A stretch of DNA of 64,000 nt from Paracoccaceae bacterium Fryx2 (lineage in GTDB: Bacteria > Pseudomonadota > Alphaproteobacteria > Rhodobacterales > Rhodobacteraceae): NCBI GenBank assembly GCA_032334235.1, contig JAVSGI010000003.1:1475340-1539339 (forward strand), read 5' to 3'. The notes under the pieces are model-generated. The model had not been told where the DNA came from. It searched no databases and saw nothing but the letters and a program-made list of their open reading frames with translations. The translations under genes were made by a program, and so were the position numbers. This document shows positions 27,590 through 37,004 of the stretch, piece after piece. Numbering within the stretch: the stretch's first letter is position 1; the number at the start of each line of letters is the position of its first letter.

Positions 27590-28981
27590 GGTTGTGTCGC
27601 GAAGGTGGTGGAAATTTGAAGGTGGCGTAATCTCCGGGTGAACCAAACCCACCCAATCGGCGGCTGCAACCGCCAAGGAGATCACGCCATGACGAAGAAT
27701 ACAGACACCAGCATGCTTGCGCTACTGGCCAATGAAGTGGGCTATGATCCGATCGAGGATCGGCTGCGGCAGAATATCCGTGCGACCATCGAGGCGCTGT
27801 TCGAGGAGGAGCTTTCCGCCTTCATCGGTCGCTGTCGCTATGGCCGGGGCGGTGCCACGAAGAAGGGTTACCGCAACGGACACCGCGAGCGCCAGCTCGT
27901 GGGCACCTTTGGCACCGAAACGGTCAGCGTGCCGCGCGCCCGGATCGAGAACGAAGAGGGCAAGATCACCGAATGGCGCTCCAAGGCGCTGCCGCGCTAT
28001 CAACGGCTGACGAAGAAGGCAGAAGCCCTGATCGCCTCGGTCTATCTGGCCGGAACGAACACACGGCGGGTCAAACGCGCGCTCTACGGCCTGTTTCAGG
28101 GGGCAGTCGGCAAGGACGTGGTCAGCCGGGCCTGGCGCAAGGTGAAGGTGGACTGGGACGCGTGGTGCGCCCGCAATCTGGCCGATGAAGATATCGTCCG
28201 TCTCATTCTGGACGGCACCGTCATCAAGACCCGACTCGACCGCAAGGCCACGAACATCTCGGTGCTGGCGGCCATCGGTGTGCGCCGGGATGGCCAGAAG
28301 GTTCTGTTATCCATCATGAATATGGGGGGAGAGAGCAAGGCCGCCTGGGGCCAGTTCCTCGCCGATCTCGATGCGCGCGGGCTGAAGCGGCCCGAGTTCG
28401 TCATCATCGACGGCGCCCCTGGTCTTGAGGCCGCACTTGTCGCGCTCTGGGGCGAGGACTTGGCCGTCCAGCGCTGCACGGTCCACAAGCATCGCAACCT
28501 GCTCGGCCATGCCCCGAAGACAATGCACGACGAGCTGACCGAGGACTACCGCGACATGATCTACGCCGACACCGCGGTCGAGGTCGAGAAACGCCGCAAG
28601 GCATTCCTGCGCAAATGGCGGCTGAAATGCAAGGCCGTCGCCGACAGCCTCGAGGAGGCAGGCGACCGGCTGTTCACCTTCACGCGGCTCGACCCGTCAC
28701 AATGGAAATCGGCGCGGACAACGAACGCGATCGAGCGGCTGAACGAGGAATTCCGCCGCCGCGTCAAGACCCAGACCGTGCTGCCCTGCGCCGAAACCGT
28801 GCCGATGCTACTCTGGGCCCTGATGGCCTCCGGCCAGATCCAGATGCGCAAGGTCGATGGCTGGGAAACCCTAGATCAACCCATCGAACCAATCATCCTT
28901 GACCTCGTCGCCTGATCAGGTCCAAATCCCATTGCTCGGAGATCGTCGCCAGAGAATTTCCACCACATTCGAGACACGACC
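27590..28981 (+). mobile_element. IS256-family insertion sequence, about 1392 bp
   Basis: The ends are inverted repeats: GGTTGTGTCGCGAAGGTGGT from 27590 and, reverse strand from 28981, GGTCGTGTCTCGAATGTGGT. The match continues as GGAAATT on both sides, about 27 bp with four mismatches. Flanks share GCCGCC (27584-27589 and 28984-28989), part of an imperfect 8-bp duplication. It contains a single transposase gene on the forward strand. Confidence 0.75.
27689..28915 (+). CDS. IS256-family transposase
   Basis: Mutator-type DDE transposase of 408 residues from the ATG at 27689. Typical features are the N-terminal YRNGHRERQLVGTFGTETVSVPRAR, the catalytic DGTVIKTRLD and IIDGAPGLEAAL regions, the RCTVHKHRNLL segment and the C-terminal ARTTNAIERLNEEFRRRVKTQ with the catalytic glutamate. 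The frame is intact, so the element may be active. Confidence 0.95.
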   Translation: MTKNTDTSMLALLANEVGYDPIEDRLRQNIRATIEALFEEELSAFIGRCRYGRGGATKKGYRNGHRERQLVGTFGTETVSVPRARIENEEGKITEWRSKALPRYQRLTKKAEALIASVYLAGTNTRRVKRALYGLFQGAVGKDVVSRAWRKVKVDWDAWCARNLADEDIVRLILDGTVIKTRLDRKATNISVLAAIGVRRDGQKVLLSIMNMGGESKAAWGQFLADLDARGLKRPEFVIIDGAPGLEAALVALWGEDLAVQRCTVHKHRNLLGHAPKTMHDELTEDYRDMIYADTAVEVEKRRKAFLRKWRLKCKAVADSLEEAGDRLFTFTRLDPSQWKSARTTNAIERLNEEFRRRVKTQTVLPCAETVPMLLWALMASGQIQMRKVDGWETLDQPIEPIILDLVA

Positions 28982-29996
28982 ATGCCGCCTTGAGGTCGAA
29001 CAGTGGTGTTGCGATGATGTGCTCTGCGATGAAGTTTGCATTTTCACTTCGTCGATCCCAATCAACCAATTCATACACTCGCCAAAGATATTCTACGAAC
29101 CGATCAATGAGCGCAACCGCCAGCTCATGTGAGATGTTCGTTGGGATTTTGAACACCTTCCCTAATCCATAAGCTTTGAATAGCTTTCTGGCGGTCTCAA
29201 CGATCAAGTTCTCTTCCCGGGTCTCGAAGTCATTGTGATTAGGCCAAAAAACGCTGGTACCAGTATCTGCCAGCTTGAAAACAAAGCCTGTGCCTATGCC
29301 CGCTTGCACTGACTGGCAGCCCGGTTCTGACAATATAACATTTCCAAGGTGTGGGTCGCCATGAACGGTCCCCGAGCGGTGCAAAATGCCAAGGGCCTCA
29401 GAGTAACGACCCCAAAAACGCATTCGGGCTCGTAAGTCGGGATCCTTTTTCAGCCATTCCTTGCCGGTCACTCCTTCGACCAGTTCCATCACGGCATAGG
29501 GTGTGTCACCAGCATAGTCGAAGCGGTATGTTGAAACTATCAACGGGTGCTGAAACTGTGCGATTTTGGAAATTTCGTCTCTTGAGCGCTCCAAGCCATT
29601 CAGGTTCCAAACCTTGATAGCGACGTCTCGTCTGAGTAGAGTGTCAGTGGCCCTGAAAACCGTCCCATTCGCGCCGCTACCAAGCTTTTCCACAAGCGCA
29701 AACCCATCAATAAGCATCTCGCTGCCATCAATGGATACTCGTCCGTTTCGGATCTGCGAAATGGGGCGTAATTTCATGCTGAGGCGCTAACAGAAATCGA
29801 CGGCTATAGTAAGCCACGAATGCAAGTGAGATGCGTCGAGATGCTATCCTGTGCATGATGCGGAAAGCTTTCGGATGAACGGCAAAGCCAAGTTTGCCAG
29901 AATGAGCCAATGTCTGCTTTCGGAAGCTGCACCGCAGCAAACACGCGCCTACCCAAAAGGCGGGTATAGGCCGTCCTTGTTGAACGGCCCTAACGC

Positions 29997-30629
29997 TTAG
30001 ATTTCAATGGCTTCCGAAATTGCTAACGCGTCTTCAAGTTCAACGCCCAAATAACGAACTGTGCTGTCCATCTTCGTATGCCCCAGCAGAAGCTGCACGG
30101 CACGCAAGTTGCCCGTCTTCTTATAAATTTGGGTGACCTTCGTGCGTCGCATCGAATGGGTGCCATAGGCGGTCACTTCAAGCCCGATGGACGAAACCCA
30201 TTCCCGCACAATGCGGGCATATTGGCGCGTTGAGATATGAAGCCGCTCGTGAAAGCGCCCCGGCCAGAGATATTCGGATCCGACCATCAACGGATCTTTC
30301 ATCCACTTCCCCACCGAGGCGCGAGTGCCTTCGGAAATCTCGAACCGCACCGGTTTTTGGGTTTTGCTTTGCAGCACCGATGCCCGTTCCTTGATCTGTC
30401 CAGAAGCCATGACATCGACGACTTTCATGCGGACAAGATCACACCCGCGCAATTTGCTATCAATGGCCATATTGAACAGAGCCAGATCGCGATGGTTCTC
30501 GGCCAGTTCCAGCCTGACACGGATCGCCCAGACATGTTTGGGCTTCAGTGGTCGCTTTTGACCAACGATGCGCCCCTTATTCCACGCGGGGCGACGTGTG
30601 CGAATGGCCGGTAAGTTTGGTGTTTGCAT
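29997..30629 (-). CDS. Short tyrosine-type recombinase
   Basis: About 210 residues from the start MQTPNLPAIRTRRPAWNKGR. It has a small N-terminal region and the catalytic domain: arginine in DSKLRGCDLVRMKV, HSMRR box in YGTHSMRRTKVTQIYKKTG, and the histidine/tyrosine region LLLGHTKMDSTVRYLGVELED. This compact recombinase type is common on plasmids and genomic islands, including in Rhodobacteraceae, and lacks a full core-binding domain. It could serve resolution or integration. An upstream ATG at 30683 would add 18 residues without support. It lies upstream of the kinase in the same direction. Confidence 0.88.
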   Translation of the reverse strand: MQTPNLPAIRTRRPAWNKGRIVGQKRPLKPKHVWAIRVRLELAENHRDLALFNMAIDSKLRGCDLVRMKVVDVMASGQIKERASVLQSKTQKPVRFEISEGTRASVGKWMKDPLMVGSEYLWPGRFHERLHISTRQYARIVREWVSSIGLEVTAYGTHSMRRTKVTQIYKKTGNLRAVQLLLGHTKMDSTVRYLGVELEDALAISEAIEI

Positions 30630-31023
30630 GACAGTTCCTCCGATCCGCCATGCCCTCCCACATCGACAACCCGACGTTGACACTGCACTATATCATGAAA
30701 AGCTGCGGCGCATCGGAGGTCAGCTCCGAGCCCATCTAGACCGAATTTCTGCAATGCGGCTAAAGTATGCTATCACGGAAGAGGCAAAAACCTTCAACAA
30801 CTGCTCGAGTTTTGAACGGGGTTTGTGGCAGCATCAAACGAGGTATTTTGCAGGCGTGCCAAAAAGGAGGGTTTGTGGAACAAGCGTGGATGGTGGTTTT
30901 GTGTGCTAAGAGTATGTGTTGCGAGAAGAGCCTGAACAAGGCCAAGTAGCTAGGATGTCTTATATGCCATAGGCGCTTACATTTAAATTTGAGGATCTAT
31001 CAAACACAAAAAGGGGTGAATGA
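30630..31023. other. Gene-free intergenic stretch
   Basis: Apart from the ribosome binding site AGGGGTG just before 31024, I see no supportable gene, RNA or repeat in these 394 bases. Short open frames on either strand lack protein character. It separates the divergent recombinase and cysteine-rich genes. Confidence 0.4.
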
Positions 31024-31800
31024 TTGAAGGCAACTGAGAGAGAACAAAGAATTTCCGCTCTAGACATGAGGCTTCGCATAGAGGGATTCGTATTTCGATG
31101 TTTGGCTGTTGCGGCTCCATATCTGAATGATGAGGACAAAGTCGGATGGAAGGCTGCAGATGCATTAAAATTTCTACAAGCTGAAATTGATCCAAACTTT
31201 CTTAAAGGCAGACAAGTAGCGATATCTCCGCAGATTCCAGATGCTGAAAATCCAACAGATGACGACTATAAACAACTTGATTGGTCCACACCAGTTTCCG
31301 AGCCGGATGTTAACCTTCGCAAGCTCAATAAACATTGGCAAAGCATGGGGCAGTTGCTGCATCAGGACTTGCAAAAAAACGGTTTCGATGTCGAAAGCGC
31401 AAGAAGGCAGATTGATGCAGCAAACAAGTTTTGTGATGCCTTAACCACTGATTCACTTTTTGTATTTTCGGATTTTCAGACGATAGAACGCACTTGTTCC
31501 AAAGGACATATTACCAAGCGAAACGCGGCGCGTCTGAAGGCCGGTCAGATCATCCCTTGTATGAACCACCAATGCAAAAGTGTTTACATAGTTGAACGCA
31601 CTAAGCCGCTCATCTGGACAGAATTTTATCTTCAAATCACTTGTGACGAGTGTAGCTCAATAAATTCTTACCCGCTTAAGGATCTAATCAGCCTTTCTTA
31701 CTGGGAAAAAGCTTCCGTTTCCTGCCTTAACAACGATTGTGAAAGTCAGACAATAGTTCAGTGGGTTCTTAGCAAAGCTGTTAGCAACGAAGGTAAATGA
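31024..31800 (+). CDS. Cysteine-rich protein of unknown function, paralogue of the one at 40959
   Basis: 258 residues from a TTG at 31024 with AGGGGTG at about 31011-31018. The N-terminal half is helical (LRIEGFVFRCLAVAAPYLND, GWKAADALKFLQAEIDPNFL). The C-terminal half is a series of four cysteine motifs: CSKGH, CMNHQC, CDEC and CLNNDC, which look like paired zinc ribbons. The same order of motifs, with similar spacing and the shared phrase LK-GQ-I-C-N--C, occurs in the protein at 40959-41421. AT-rich codon use suggests recent transfer. No known family is recognised. Confidence 0.6.
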   Translation: MKATEREQRISALDMRLRIEGFVFRCLAVAAPYLNDEDKVGWKAADALKFLQAEIDPNFLKGRQVAISPQIPDAENPTDDDYKQLDWSTPVSEPDVNLRKLNKHWQSMGQLLHQDLQKNGFDVESARRQIDAANKFCDALTTDSLFVFSDFQTIERTCSKGHITKRNAARLKAGQIIPCMNHQCKSVYIVERTKPLIWTEFYLQITCDECSSINSYPLKDLISLSYWEKASVSCLNNDCESQTIVQWVLSKAVSNEGK

Positions 31801-32010
31801 CTGCGCTGACTGCCCAAAAACCACCGTTTTTGAACCGCCTCCCCGAAGCTGACATTGGTGCACTTGCAGCGAAAGCTCACTTTGTCTGCTGACCTACGTT
31901 TCGGCAGACAAAATGCTGCGTGATGCATGAATGTCTCCTTCGACGGGCCGCACCGCAGCATCCAAGATTACTGTTGGACGTCGGCTAAGGGCCGTCCACG
32001 GCGAACATCC

Positions 32011-32928
32011 TTACGGCGCGGTGATTGGCGGAGGCTTACGTCGCTTGCCTGACACTGCATTTCCTACAATCGCCGCAAGCAGCACAGCACCGCCAATCAG
32101 AGTATTGAAGCTCGCTGTTTCACCAAGGAAAAGCCAGACCCAAAGCGGGCCTAGGAGAACCTCGGCCAGCGATAGCAGGGCAAGCTCTGCAGCAGGGAGA
32201 CTGCGTGACCCCAACGTGTAGAGGATCAGTCCCGCACCTACCTGAAAAACCCCCATGCCCATGGATATAGCGCCATCGTTCAAGCTAAGAGCAACGGACA
32301 GCCCCGAGAATTGGCATATGCCAAATGTGACAACGATGGCGAACAGACCGGACAGGAATACCGATGGGAGCATTTCGCCCGTCCGACCCCATCGCAATGC
32401 AACGGTGAAAACGGCAAAGCCAAATGCCGATCCCAGCGCGGCAAGGCTGCCTTTCAGGACGACGCTGCCGGACATATCGGCAACCATGATGGCGATCCCG
32501 CCGATTGCAACGGCAATCGCGACCCAAGTTGCGACTCGCACGCGTTCACGCAGGATGATCCACCCCAGGACAGCAGCCATGAACGGCGCTGTTGCAAAGA
32601 GCAGCATGGCATTCGCGACTGAAGTGTTCTGGATCGAGTAGATCCCGCCGGAATAGGCCGCAACAAGCGACAGCCCGGCGATAACTGAAGGAAAGCCGGT
32701 GCGGCGGACCTGAACAAAGGGGCTTTCGCCCGACCGCACCCGAATGACCACGTAAAGAAACAGCGACATGGCAATCGACCGATAAAGCAGGATTTGCCAG
32801 ACGACGGCATCTTCGATCATGCGAATGCCAAGACCGACCGTTGACCACAGTACCCCTGCCGCAAAGACGAAAAACACACCATACTTGTGGGCGTCCGTTG
32901 TAGAAGTGGCAGGGGCTACAGTTGTCAT
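32011..32928 (-). CDS. EamA/DMT-family transporter
   Basis: 305 residues, ten predicted membrane helices in two EamA repeats, for example YGVFFVFAAGVLWSTVGLGIRM at the N-terminus and LLSLAEVLLGPLWVWLFLGE in repeat two. This is a typical full-length drug/metabolite exporter of the inner membrane; the substrate is unknown. The frame is intact, in contrast to the remnant near 11 kb. It is flanked by degenerate intergenic repeats and may be cargo of the island. Confidence 0.9.
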   Translation of the reverse strand: MTTVAPATSTTDAHKYGVFFVFAAGVLWSTVGLGIRMIEDAVVWQILLYRSIAMSLFLYVVIRVRSGESPFVQVRRTGFPSVIAGLSLVAAYSGGIYSIQNTSVANAMLLFATAPFMAAVLGWIILRERVRVATWVAIAVAIGGIAIMVADMSGSVVLKGSLAALGSAFGFAVFTVALRWGRTGEMLPSVFLSGLFAIVVTFGICQFSGLSVALSLNDGAISMGMGVFQVGAGLILYTLGSRSLPAAELALLSLAEVLLGPLWVWLFLGETASFNTLIGGAVLLAAIVGNAVSGKRRKPPPITAP

Positions 32929-33302
32929 TTCAGGTCATTCCAAGAAGTCTCTCCATGCAAGCTAACTTCCCGGACAGAGCTCCAACCTCTCATATGCGAC
33001 ATTGGCGAAGATCGTTGAGCGCAGTCTTCACTGACTGAGAGGCCTGCACGATGCGCGAATGGCAGCAATGCGAAGCTGCGTCGCAGCGTTGAGACAGTTG
33101 GCGAAGGTCCGGTCTGGGCCGGTCGCTACATTCACGCCGCTTTACAAAGCCCCCTTTTTGCGCGCTACGGACGCTCCCTACCGCCACTGCGAATGGCCGT
33201 TAGCGTGGATCCTGCAAATTCGCTGCGGCGCTGACCACCCCCTTTTTACGCCTCGCGAAGGACCGAGCGGCGGCATAGCAAAAAAACTCACCGCCTCCCA
33301 AC
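32929..33302. other. Intergenic stretch with dispersed roseobacter-type repeat sequence
   Basis: No gene is supported. The sequence GGTCCGGTCTGGGCCGG near 33105 recurs at about 45100 in another intergenic region, and the surrounding motifs (AATGGCAGCAATGCGAAGCTGC and similar) are of the same degenerate type. Confidence 0.4.
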
Positions 33303-34295
33303 TCACGGCAGAACGCTGAGGCGATGATTCTGCCAGCCCGCCACCATTTCTCGCAGCTCGGCTGGTTCAATCACCTCGACCCCATCGCCCCACTTGTAAA
33401 GATGCCAAGCCATCTCGACCAAGCCGCTTGCCTCAAAGGAAACGATCAGCCCGCCATCGTCTTGCTCGGCCATCTCTTGTTTGGGGTTGAACTCAAACTC
33501 ACGTGCGGTGACTGCCGCAGCCGGGCTGAACCGCCACACAACCCGGGTAAACTCTGCGTCCAAATGAAACGATCCAAAGGATTGCGCAGCATAGTCTTCA
33601 AGGTCGAAATCCTTATCCCTAGCAAACCATTCTTTTGTGATTTGCGCCTTGGAAATTCGATCAAGACGAAATCGGCGCAAACTCCCAGTTTTTGCAGTGT
33701 CACGCGCAATCAGGTAGTGCCGCGTGCCCAGCAGCAAACCATAAGGCTCAATGAAACGCTCGCTTGGAGCCGCATCCTGAGCGCTTTGGTACCAGATGAT
33801 GAGCCGGCACGGCCCTTTCAGCCCTGCTGCAATGATATTGATGAGCAAGGGCGAAGCCTTCACCTTCGGGCCTGGACGGCAGGCATATCCCTTTGCTTCA
33901 AGCACCGCTTCAGCGTCCGACTCCGTCCGGCGTGCAACATTGGAGGGTAGAGCGGCCATCAAGCGATCACGCACAGCTTCCAAGGATGCGGCTTCGGACT
34001 CTGCGCCTTCGCGGCGGGCGCGCCGCATGCCCATTTCGAGGGCCAACAGTTCATGGCCGTAAACGCTCTGCTTGCCGAGTATTGCGGTGTCGTGAAGCTT
34101 CCACCACCTGCGCCGGTCACTATCTGCTTTATAGGCAAGGCTCGGGAACACTTCCTGTAAAGCGAAAAGCATGCGCTGGGCAGTGCGCTCGTTAACGCGA
34201 AATTCTTCGACGATATCCTTCACGCATACACCGCGATGGCGTGACGCCGAAATGCTGGCCAACCTCAATAGTTCCTGCGCTTTATAGTATGACAT
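33303..34295 (-). CDS. WYL-domain transcriptional regulator
   Basis: 330 residues: N-terminal winged helix (YYKAQELLRLASISASRHRGVCVKDIVEEFRVNERTAQRMLFAL), a middle WYL-type ligand domain (RFIEPYGLLLGTRHYLIARD ... RRFRLDRISKAQIT) and a C-terminal WCX extension (LVEMAWHLYKWGDGVEVIEP). WYL regulators sense ligands such as nucleic acids or nucleotides and frequently control defence or phage genes. It is divergent from the small phage-type gene at 34540 and may regulate it. No defence operon is obvious beside it. Confidence 0.9.
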   Translation of the reverse strand: MSYYKAQELLRLASISASRHRGVCVKDIVEEFRVNERTAQRMLFALQEVFPSLAYKADSDRRRWWKLHDTAILGKQSVYGHELLALEMGMRRARREGAESEAASLEAVRDRLMAALPSNVARRTESDAEAVLEAKGYACRPGPKVKASPLLINIIAAGLKGPCRLIIWYQSAQDAAPSERFIEPYGLLLGTRHYLIARDTAKTGSLRRFRLDRISKAQITKEWFARDKDFDLEDYAAQSFGSFHLDAEFTRVVWRFSPAAAVTAREFEFNPKQEMAEQDDGGLIVSFEASGLVEMAWHLYKWGDGVEVIEPAELREMVAGWQNHRLSVLP

Positions 34296-34539
34296 GGCGT
34301 TCCCTTTTTATCCCCGACAGCTTCTGCCGTAGCACCGGGCGTATGCTCTCTCTAGAGGACGATTCGCTCTATGGTGTTAGATTGATTGAGGAATATTGCC
34401 GTCAGCTTTTAGGCGGCGATGCAAATGATTGCCTTTTACAATCCAAAGCTTGGACGCCCGCCCTCAGATTAACCTGGGCGTTATCCTGCCTCCTTCAGAG
34501 AGCATGCCGGCCCCCTTTAAACGAGGAAATGGACTAAAA

Positions 34540-35136
34540 ATGGCACTGCCACAAAGAGCATTCTTCACCTTGCACGAAACCGCCACACGTTGGGGCTGCA
34601 CCATCGCCGATATCTCTGGCTGGGCCAGCGAGGGGAAACTCGACATTGTCACCGGCATTCCCTTGGCTATCTGCGGCCCGGACAAGGTGTCCGGCAAGAT
34701 CACCATATCACCCATGGATATGCTGCCCCTCTTCCGTCGCAACGGAACGGGGCCGACCGTTATCAACCTGCAACGCGTGAAGCCTGAACATGCTGAGGAC
34801 TGGATCTATGTTACAGAGCCGGTCGGCGGTGTCGAAGTGTCAATTTCAGATTTGTTGATCAGTGGCCAAGATGTGCTTCGGTTCGAAGACGAGCACGATC
34901 TGTTGCGCCGCGTCGGTGGCGGCGCTGGTGCTGTGTCGCCCTATGATTGGGAAGGGATGTATGTGGCCATGATCCAGCGCATTCACGAGCGCGGCCTGCC
35001 GACCACACAGACCGAGCTGATTGCGGAAATGCAGGATTGGTTTGCCGAGGTCGCAGAAAACGGTGAGGTGCCGGACGAAAGCACCATCCGGCGCAGGTTG
35101 CGTCCATTTTGGCGCGCGCTGCGCGGCGACGCCTAA
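34540..35136 (+). CDS. Phage-associated hypothetical protein
   Basis: 198 residues from the ATG at 34540, after GAGGAAATG. The N-terminus looks like a degenerate helix-turn-helix (FFTLHETATRWGCTIADISGWASEGKLDIVTGI), the C-terminus is helical and acidic (TTQTELIAEMQDWFAEVAEN, DESTIRRRLRPFWRAL). The arrangement suggests a DNA-binding phage protein; I recall similar proteins next to integrases in alphaproteobacterial prophages. It converges with the integrase gene, 14 bases apart. Function unknown. Confidence 0.6.
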   Translation: MALPQRAFFTLHETATRWGCTIADISGWASEGKLDIVTGIPLAICGPDKVSGKITISPMDMLPLFRRNGTGPTVINLQRVKPEHAEDWIYVTEPVGGVEVSISDLLISGQDVLRFEDEHDLLRRVGGGAGAVSPYDWEGMYVAMIQRIHERGLPTTQTELIAEMQDWFAEVAENGEVPDESTIRRRLRPFWRALRGDA

Positions 35137-35150
35137 TCAGGCGGGCTGCG

Positions 35151-36404
35151 TCACGCGCGTTTCAGATCAACATCATGGACAATTTTGGGACGTGGCCGGA
35201 ACATTCCGGCCACCGCATCGACGCCCGCGCGCAGGGGCGAATCCATCAGATGCGCATAACGCTGGGTTGTCTGCACTTGACTGTGGCCCAGCAGCTTTCC
35301 GATCATCTCCAATGATGCCCCACCGCTGACTAACAAGGATGCAAAGGTGTGGCGCAGATCATGAATCCGAACGTCGGGCAGTTTTGCGTCTCGTTGCACA
35401 TTGATCCAGAAGCGGCGGGTTTCTTTGACCGGTTGACCGGGAACATCGCCGGGAAACAGCCAAGGATTGCCTTTGGGCACGACAAGTGCACGCTGGCGCA
35501 CGATCGCCGCGACATCGGCTGAGATTGGAATTCGGTGGATTTTACGCTGCTTGGTGGTAGCCGCAGGTTTTGACCAGCTTCCCAATTCTAAGCTGAATTG
35601 TTCAAACCGCGCCTGACGTACCTCGCCAACCCGGCTACCGGTCAGCATACAGATCCGGATGATGCCCGCCGCGCGCTGATCCTCAGCCGCGTCCAGCACT
35701 TCGGCCAGCCTCCCGATTTCTTCTTGCGATAAGAACCGCTCTCGCGCGTTCTCGACGCGCTTCTTAAACCCCGTTGCCGGATTGTCGGCACGCCAGCCCC
35801 AGCTGATCGCAAGGGTGAACATCTTACGCAGAACTTCTCCCACGCGGTTGGCGCGGATCGGCGTGGGCTTGGCTCCCTGCAGTTTGCGTGCACGGTTGTT
35901 GGGCTTTCGCTTCGACGGGCGCGCCCTGCCCTGCGCAATGACATTGAGCAATTGGGCGACGTCATGCGGGGAAATATCAGCCACCAGCTTGTTGGCCCAA
36001 TGGGGAGCGACAAGCTTGATCAGCATTGCGCGCTGGTCCGCAGCATTCAGAGGAGCGAGATGGGGAACGTGCTCGGCCACATACCGGTCGATCATGTCTT
36101 TGAACCTTGGCGCTTCGCGCAGTTCCCCCCGTTCGCCCAGCGGATCACGCCCCTCGTCGATTTCTCGACGCAAATCTCGCGCGCGCTCCCGTGCAGCCGT
36201 CACACTCCATTCCGGCCAGCGCCCAATCGCCATGCGGCGCTGACGTCCTGCGAAGCGGTAATCAAGCACGAACGATCGCGAGCCAGATCGCAAGACGCGG
36301 ATAGAAAGACCACGGATCTCGGTGTCGAACACCTGGTAATCCCGATCCTCTTCCGGGATCTGCTCCCTCACCGTTTTGTCATTTAATCGCAGACGTTTAA
36401 CCAT
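35151..36404 (-). CDS. int: Prophage tyrosine integrase (P4 type with DUF4102 arm-binding domain)
   Basis: 417 residues from MVKRLRLNDKTVREQIPEED. The N-terminal DUF4102 arm-binding domain (TEIRGLSIRVLRSGSRSFVLDYRFAGRQRRMAIGRWPEWSV) is followed by the core-binding domain (about 95-190). The catalytic domain has R in LTGSRVGEVRQARFEQF, H-x-x-R in IHDLRHTFASLLVSGG, LLGHSQVQTTQRYAHL with the active-site tyrosine, and an extended C-terminus. Integrases of this type commonly use tRNA 3' ends. It faces left, away from the excisionase-like gene. The tRNA fragment scar lies 9.7 kb to its left. Confidence 0.93.
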   Translation of the reverse strand: MVKRLRLNDKTVREQIPEEDRDYQVFDTEIRGLSIRVLRSGSRSFVLDYRFAGRQRRMAIGRWPEWSVTAARERARDLRREIDEGRDPLGERGELREAPRFKDMIDRYVAEHVPHLAPLNAADQRAMLIKLVAPHWANKLVADISPHDVAQLLNVIAQGRARPSKRKPNNRARKLQGAKPTPIRANRVGEVLRKMFTLAISWGWRADNPATGFKKRVENARERFLSQEEIGRLAEVLDAAEDQRAAGIIRICMLTGSRVGEVRQARFEQFSLELGSWSKPAATTKQRKIHRIPISADVAAIVRQRALVVPKGNPWLFPGDVPGQPVKETRRFWINVQRDAKLPDVRIHDLRHTFASLLVSGGASLEMIGKLLGHSQVQTTQRYAHLMDSPLRAGVDAVAGMFRPRPKIVHDVDLKRA

Positions 36405-36483
36405 ATTTTCTCTCCTCCTGCCACGGACACAGGCGTAGATTCGCGGACCTTTCAAGCGAAACACGCTTCCTGGACCGGCACCT

Positions 36484-36928
36484 AGGCAGTGACCGGCGGT
36501 GATGCGCTAAAAGCTTGCCGGTCATTGAATTCATTTGAGAAAATTAAAAAGTATGAGGGCTACACGACAGCATTCGTCATTAAACTGATGCAGGACACTC
36601 CAAGCAACAAGTGCCAGCGATGTTGAAACAGAGAAATGCTGCGCCAAACTCATCCTATTTTTTTGTAAATTCCGTTTTAAATCAATGACCGGCAAGGGTC
36701 TGAACCCCTTGCCGGTTGGCTAAATGCGCGTGGATGCCCGCCAAACCCCATAAAATGCGGCATAATCTTGTAAATCAGCCGTGAAATAGCGTGCGCACTG
36801 ACGCGCCAACCAGTCTGCCCATCTATTTTGCAGCCACGAGGTCTCTGCCTCGAGGCGTCAATTTTCTCAAAAACCCAATACTATCAATGACCGGCAAGCT
36901 TTTGGCGCATCACCGCCGGTCACTGCCT
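36484..36928. repeat. 45-bp inverted repeats and central hairpin between int and the excisionase gene
   Basis: 36484-36528 is the reverse complement of 36884-36928 with one mismatch in 45. Each arm contains GTGACCGGCGGTGATGCGC and AAGCTTGCCGGTCATTGA. A third copy of the 15-bp word TCAATGACCGGCAAG lies at 36682-36696, inside a perfect 11-bp hairpin (ACCGGCAAGGG at 36688-36698, CCCTTGCCGGT at 36706-36716). The whole int-xis gap of 600 bases holds no gene. Confidence 0.8.
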
Positions 36929-37004
36929 TCCCGCCACCCCTGCGTGTCTGCGTTTCTTGAGACCTGCAATCCGTCCGTGTCGGGCGATAAACGGGAGACA
37001 GACG

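Larger units (their letters stand above)
27343..29777 (-). pseudogene. Protein kinase-like gene interrupted near its 3' end by an IS256-family element
   Basis: The N-terminal part (29777 to about 28982) is a Ser/Thr-kinase-like domain. It has the glycine loop GSGANG (33-38), lysine K55 in AIKVW, the catalytic loop HGDPHLGN (139-146; HGD in place of HRD) and ADTG (170-173) in the position of DFG. After FDLKAA the IS begins. Beyond it the frame resumes with VKQVSESGVTDAGRLCRRLN and runs to a stop at 27343. The intact protein would be about 345 residues. The resume point is in frame when 8 bp of duplicated target are allowed for. The kinase core survives; the C-terminal tail is replaced by about 20 IS-encoded residues. 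Confidence 0.7.

Noticed and set aside
33324..33950. 208-residue forward ORF opposite the WYL gene
   Set aside because: Shadow frame of a clear WYL regulator on the other strand.
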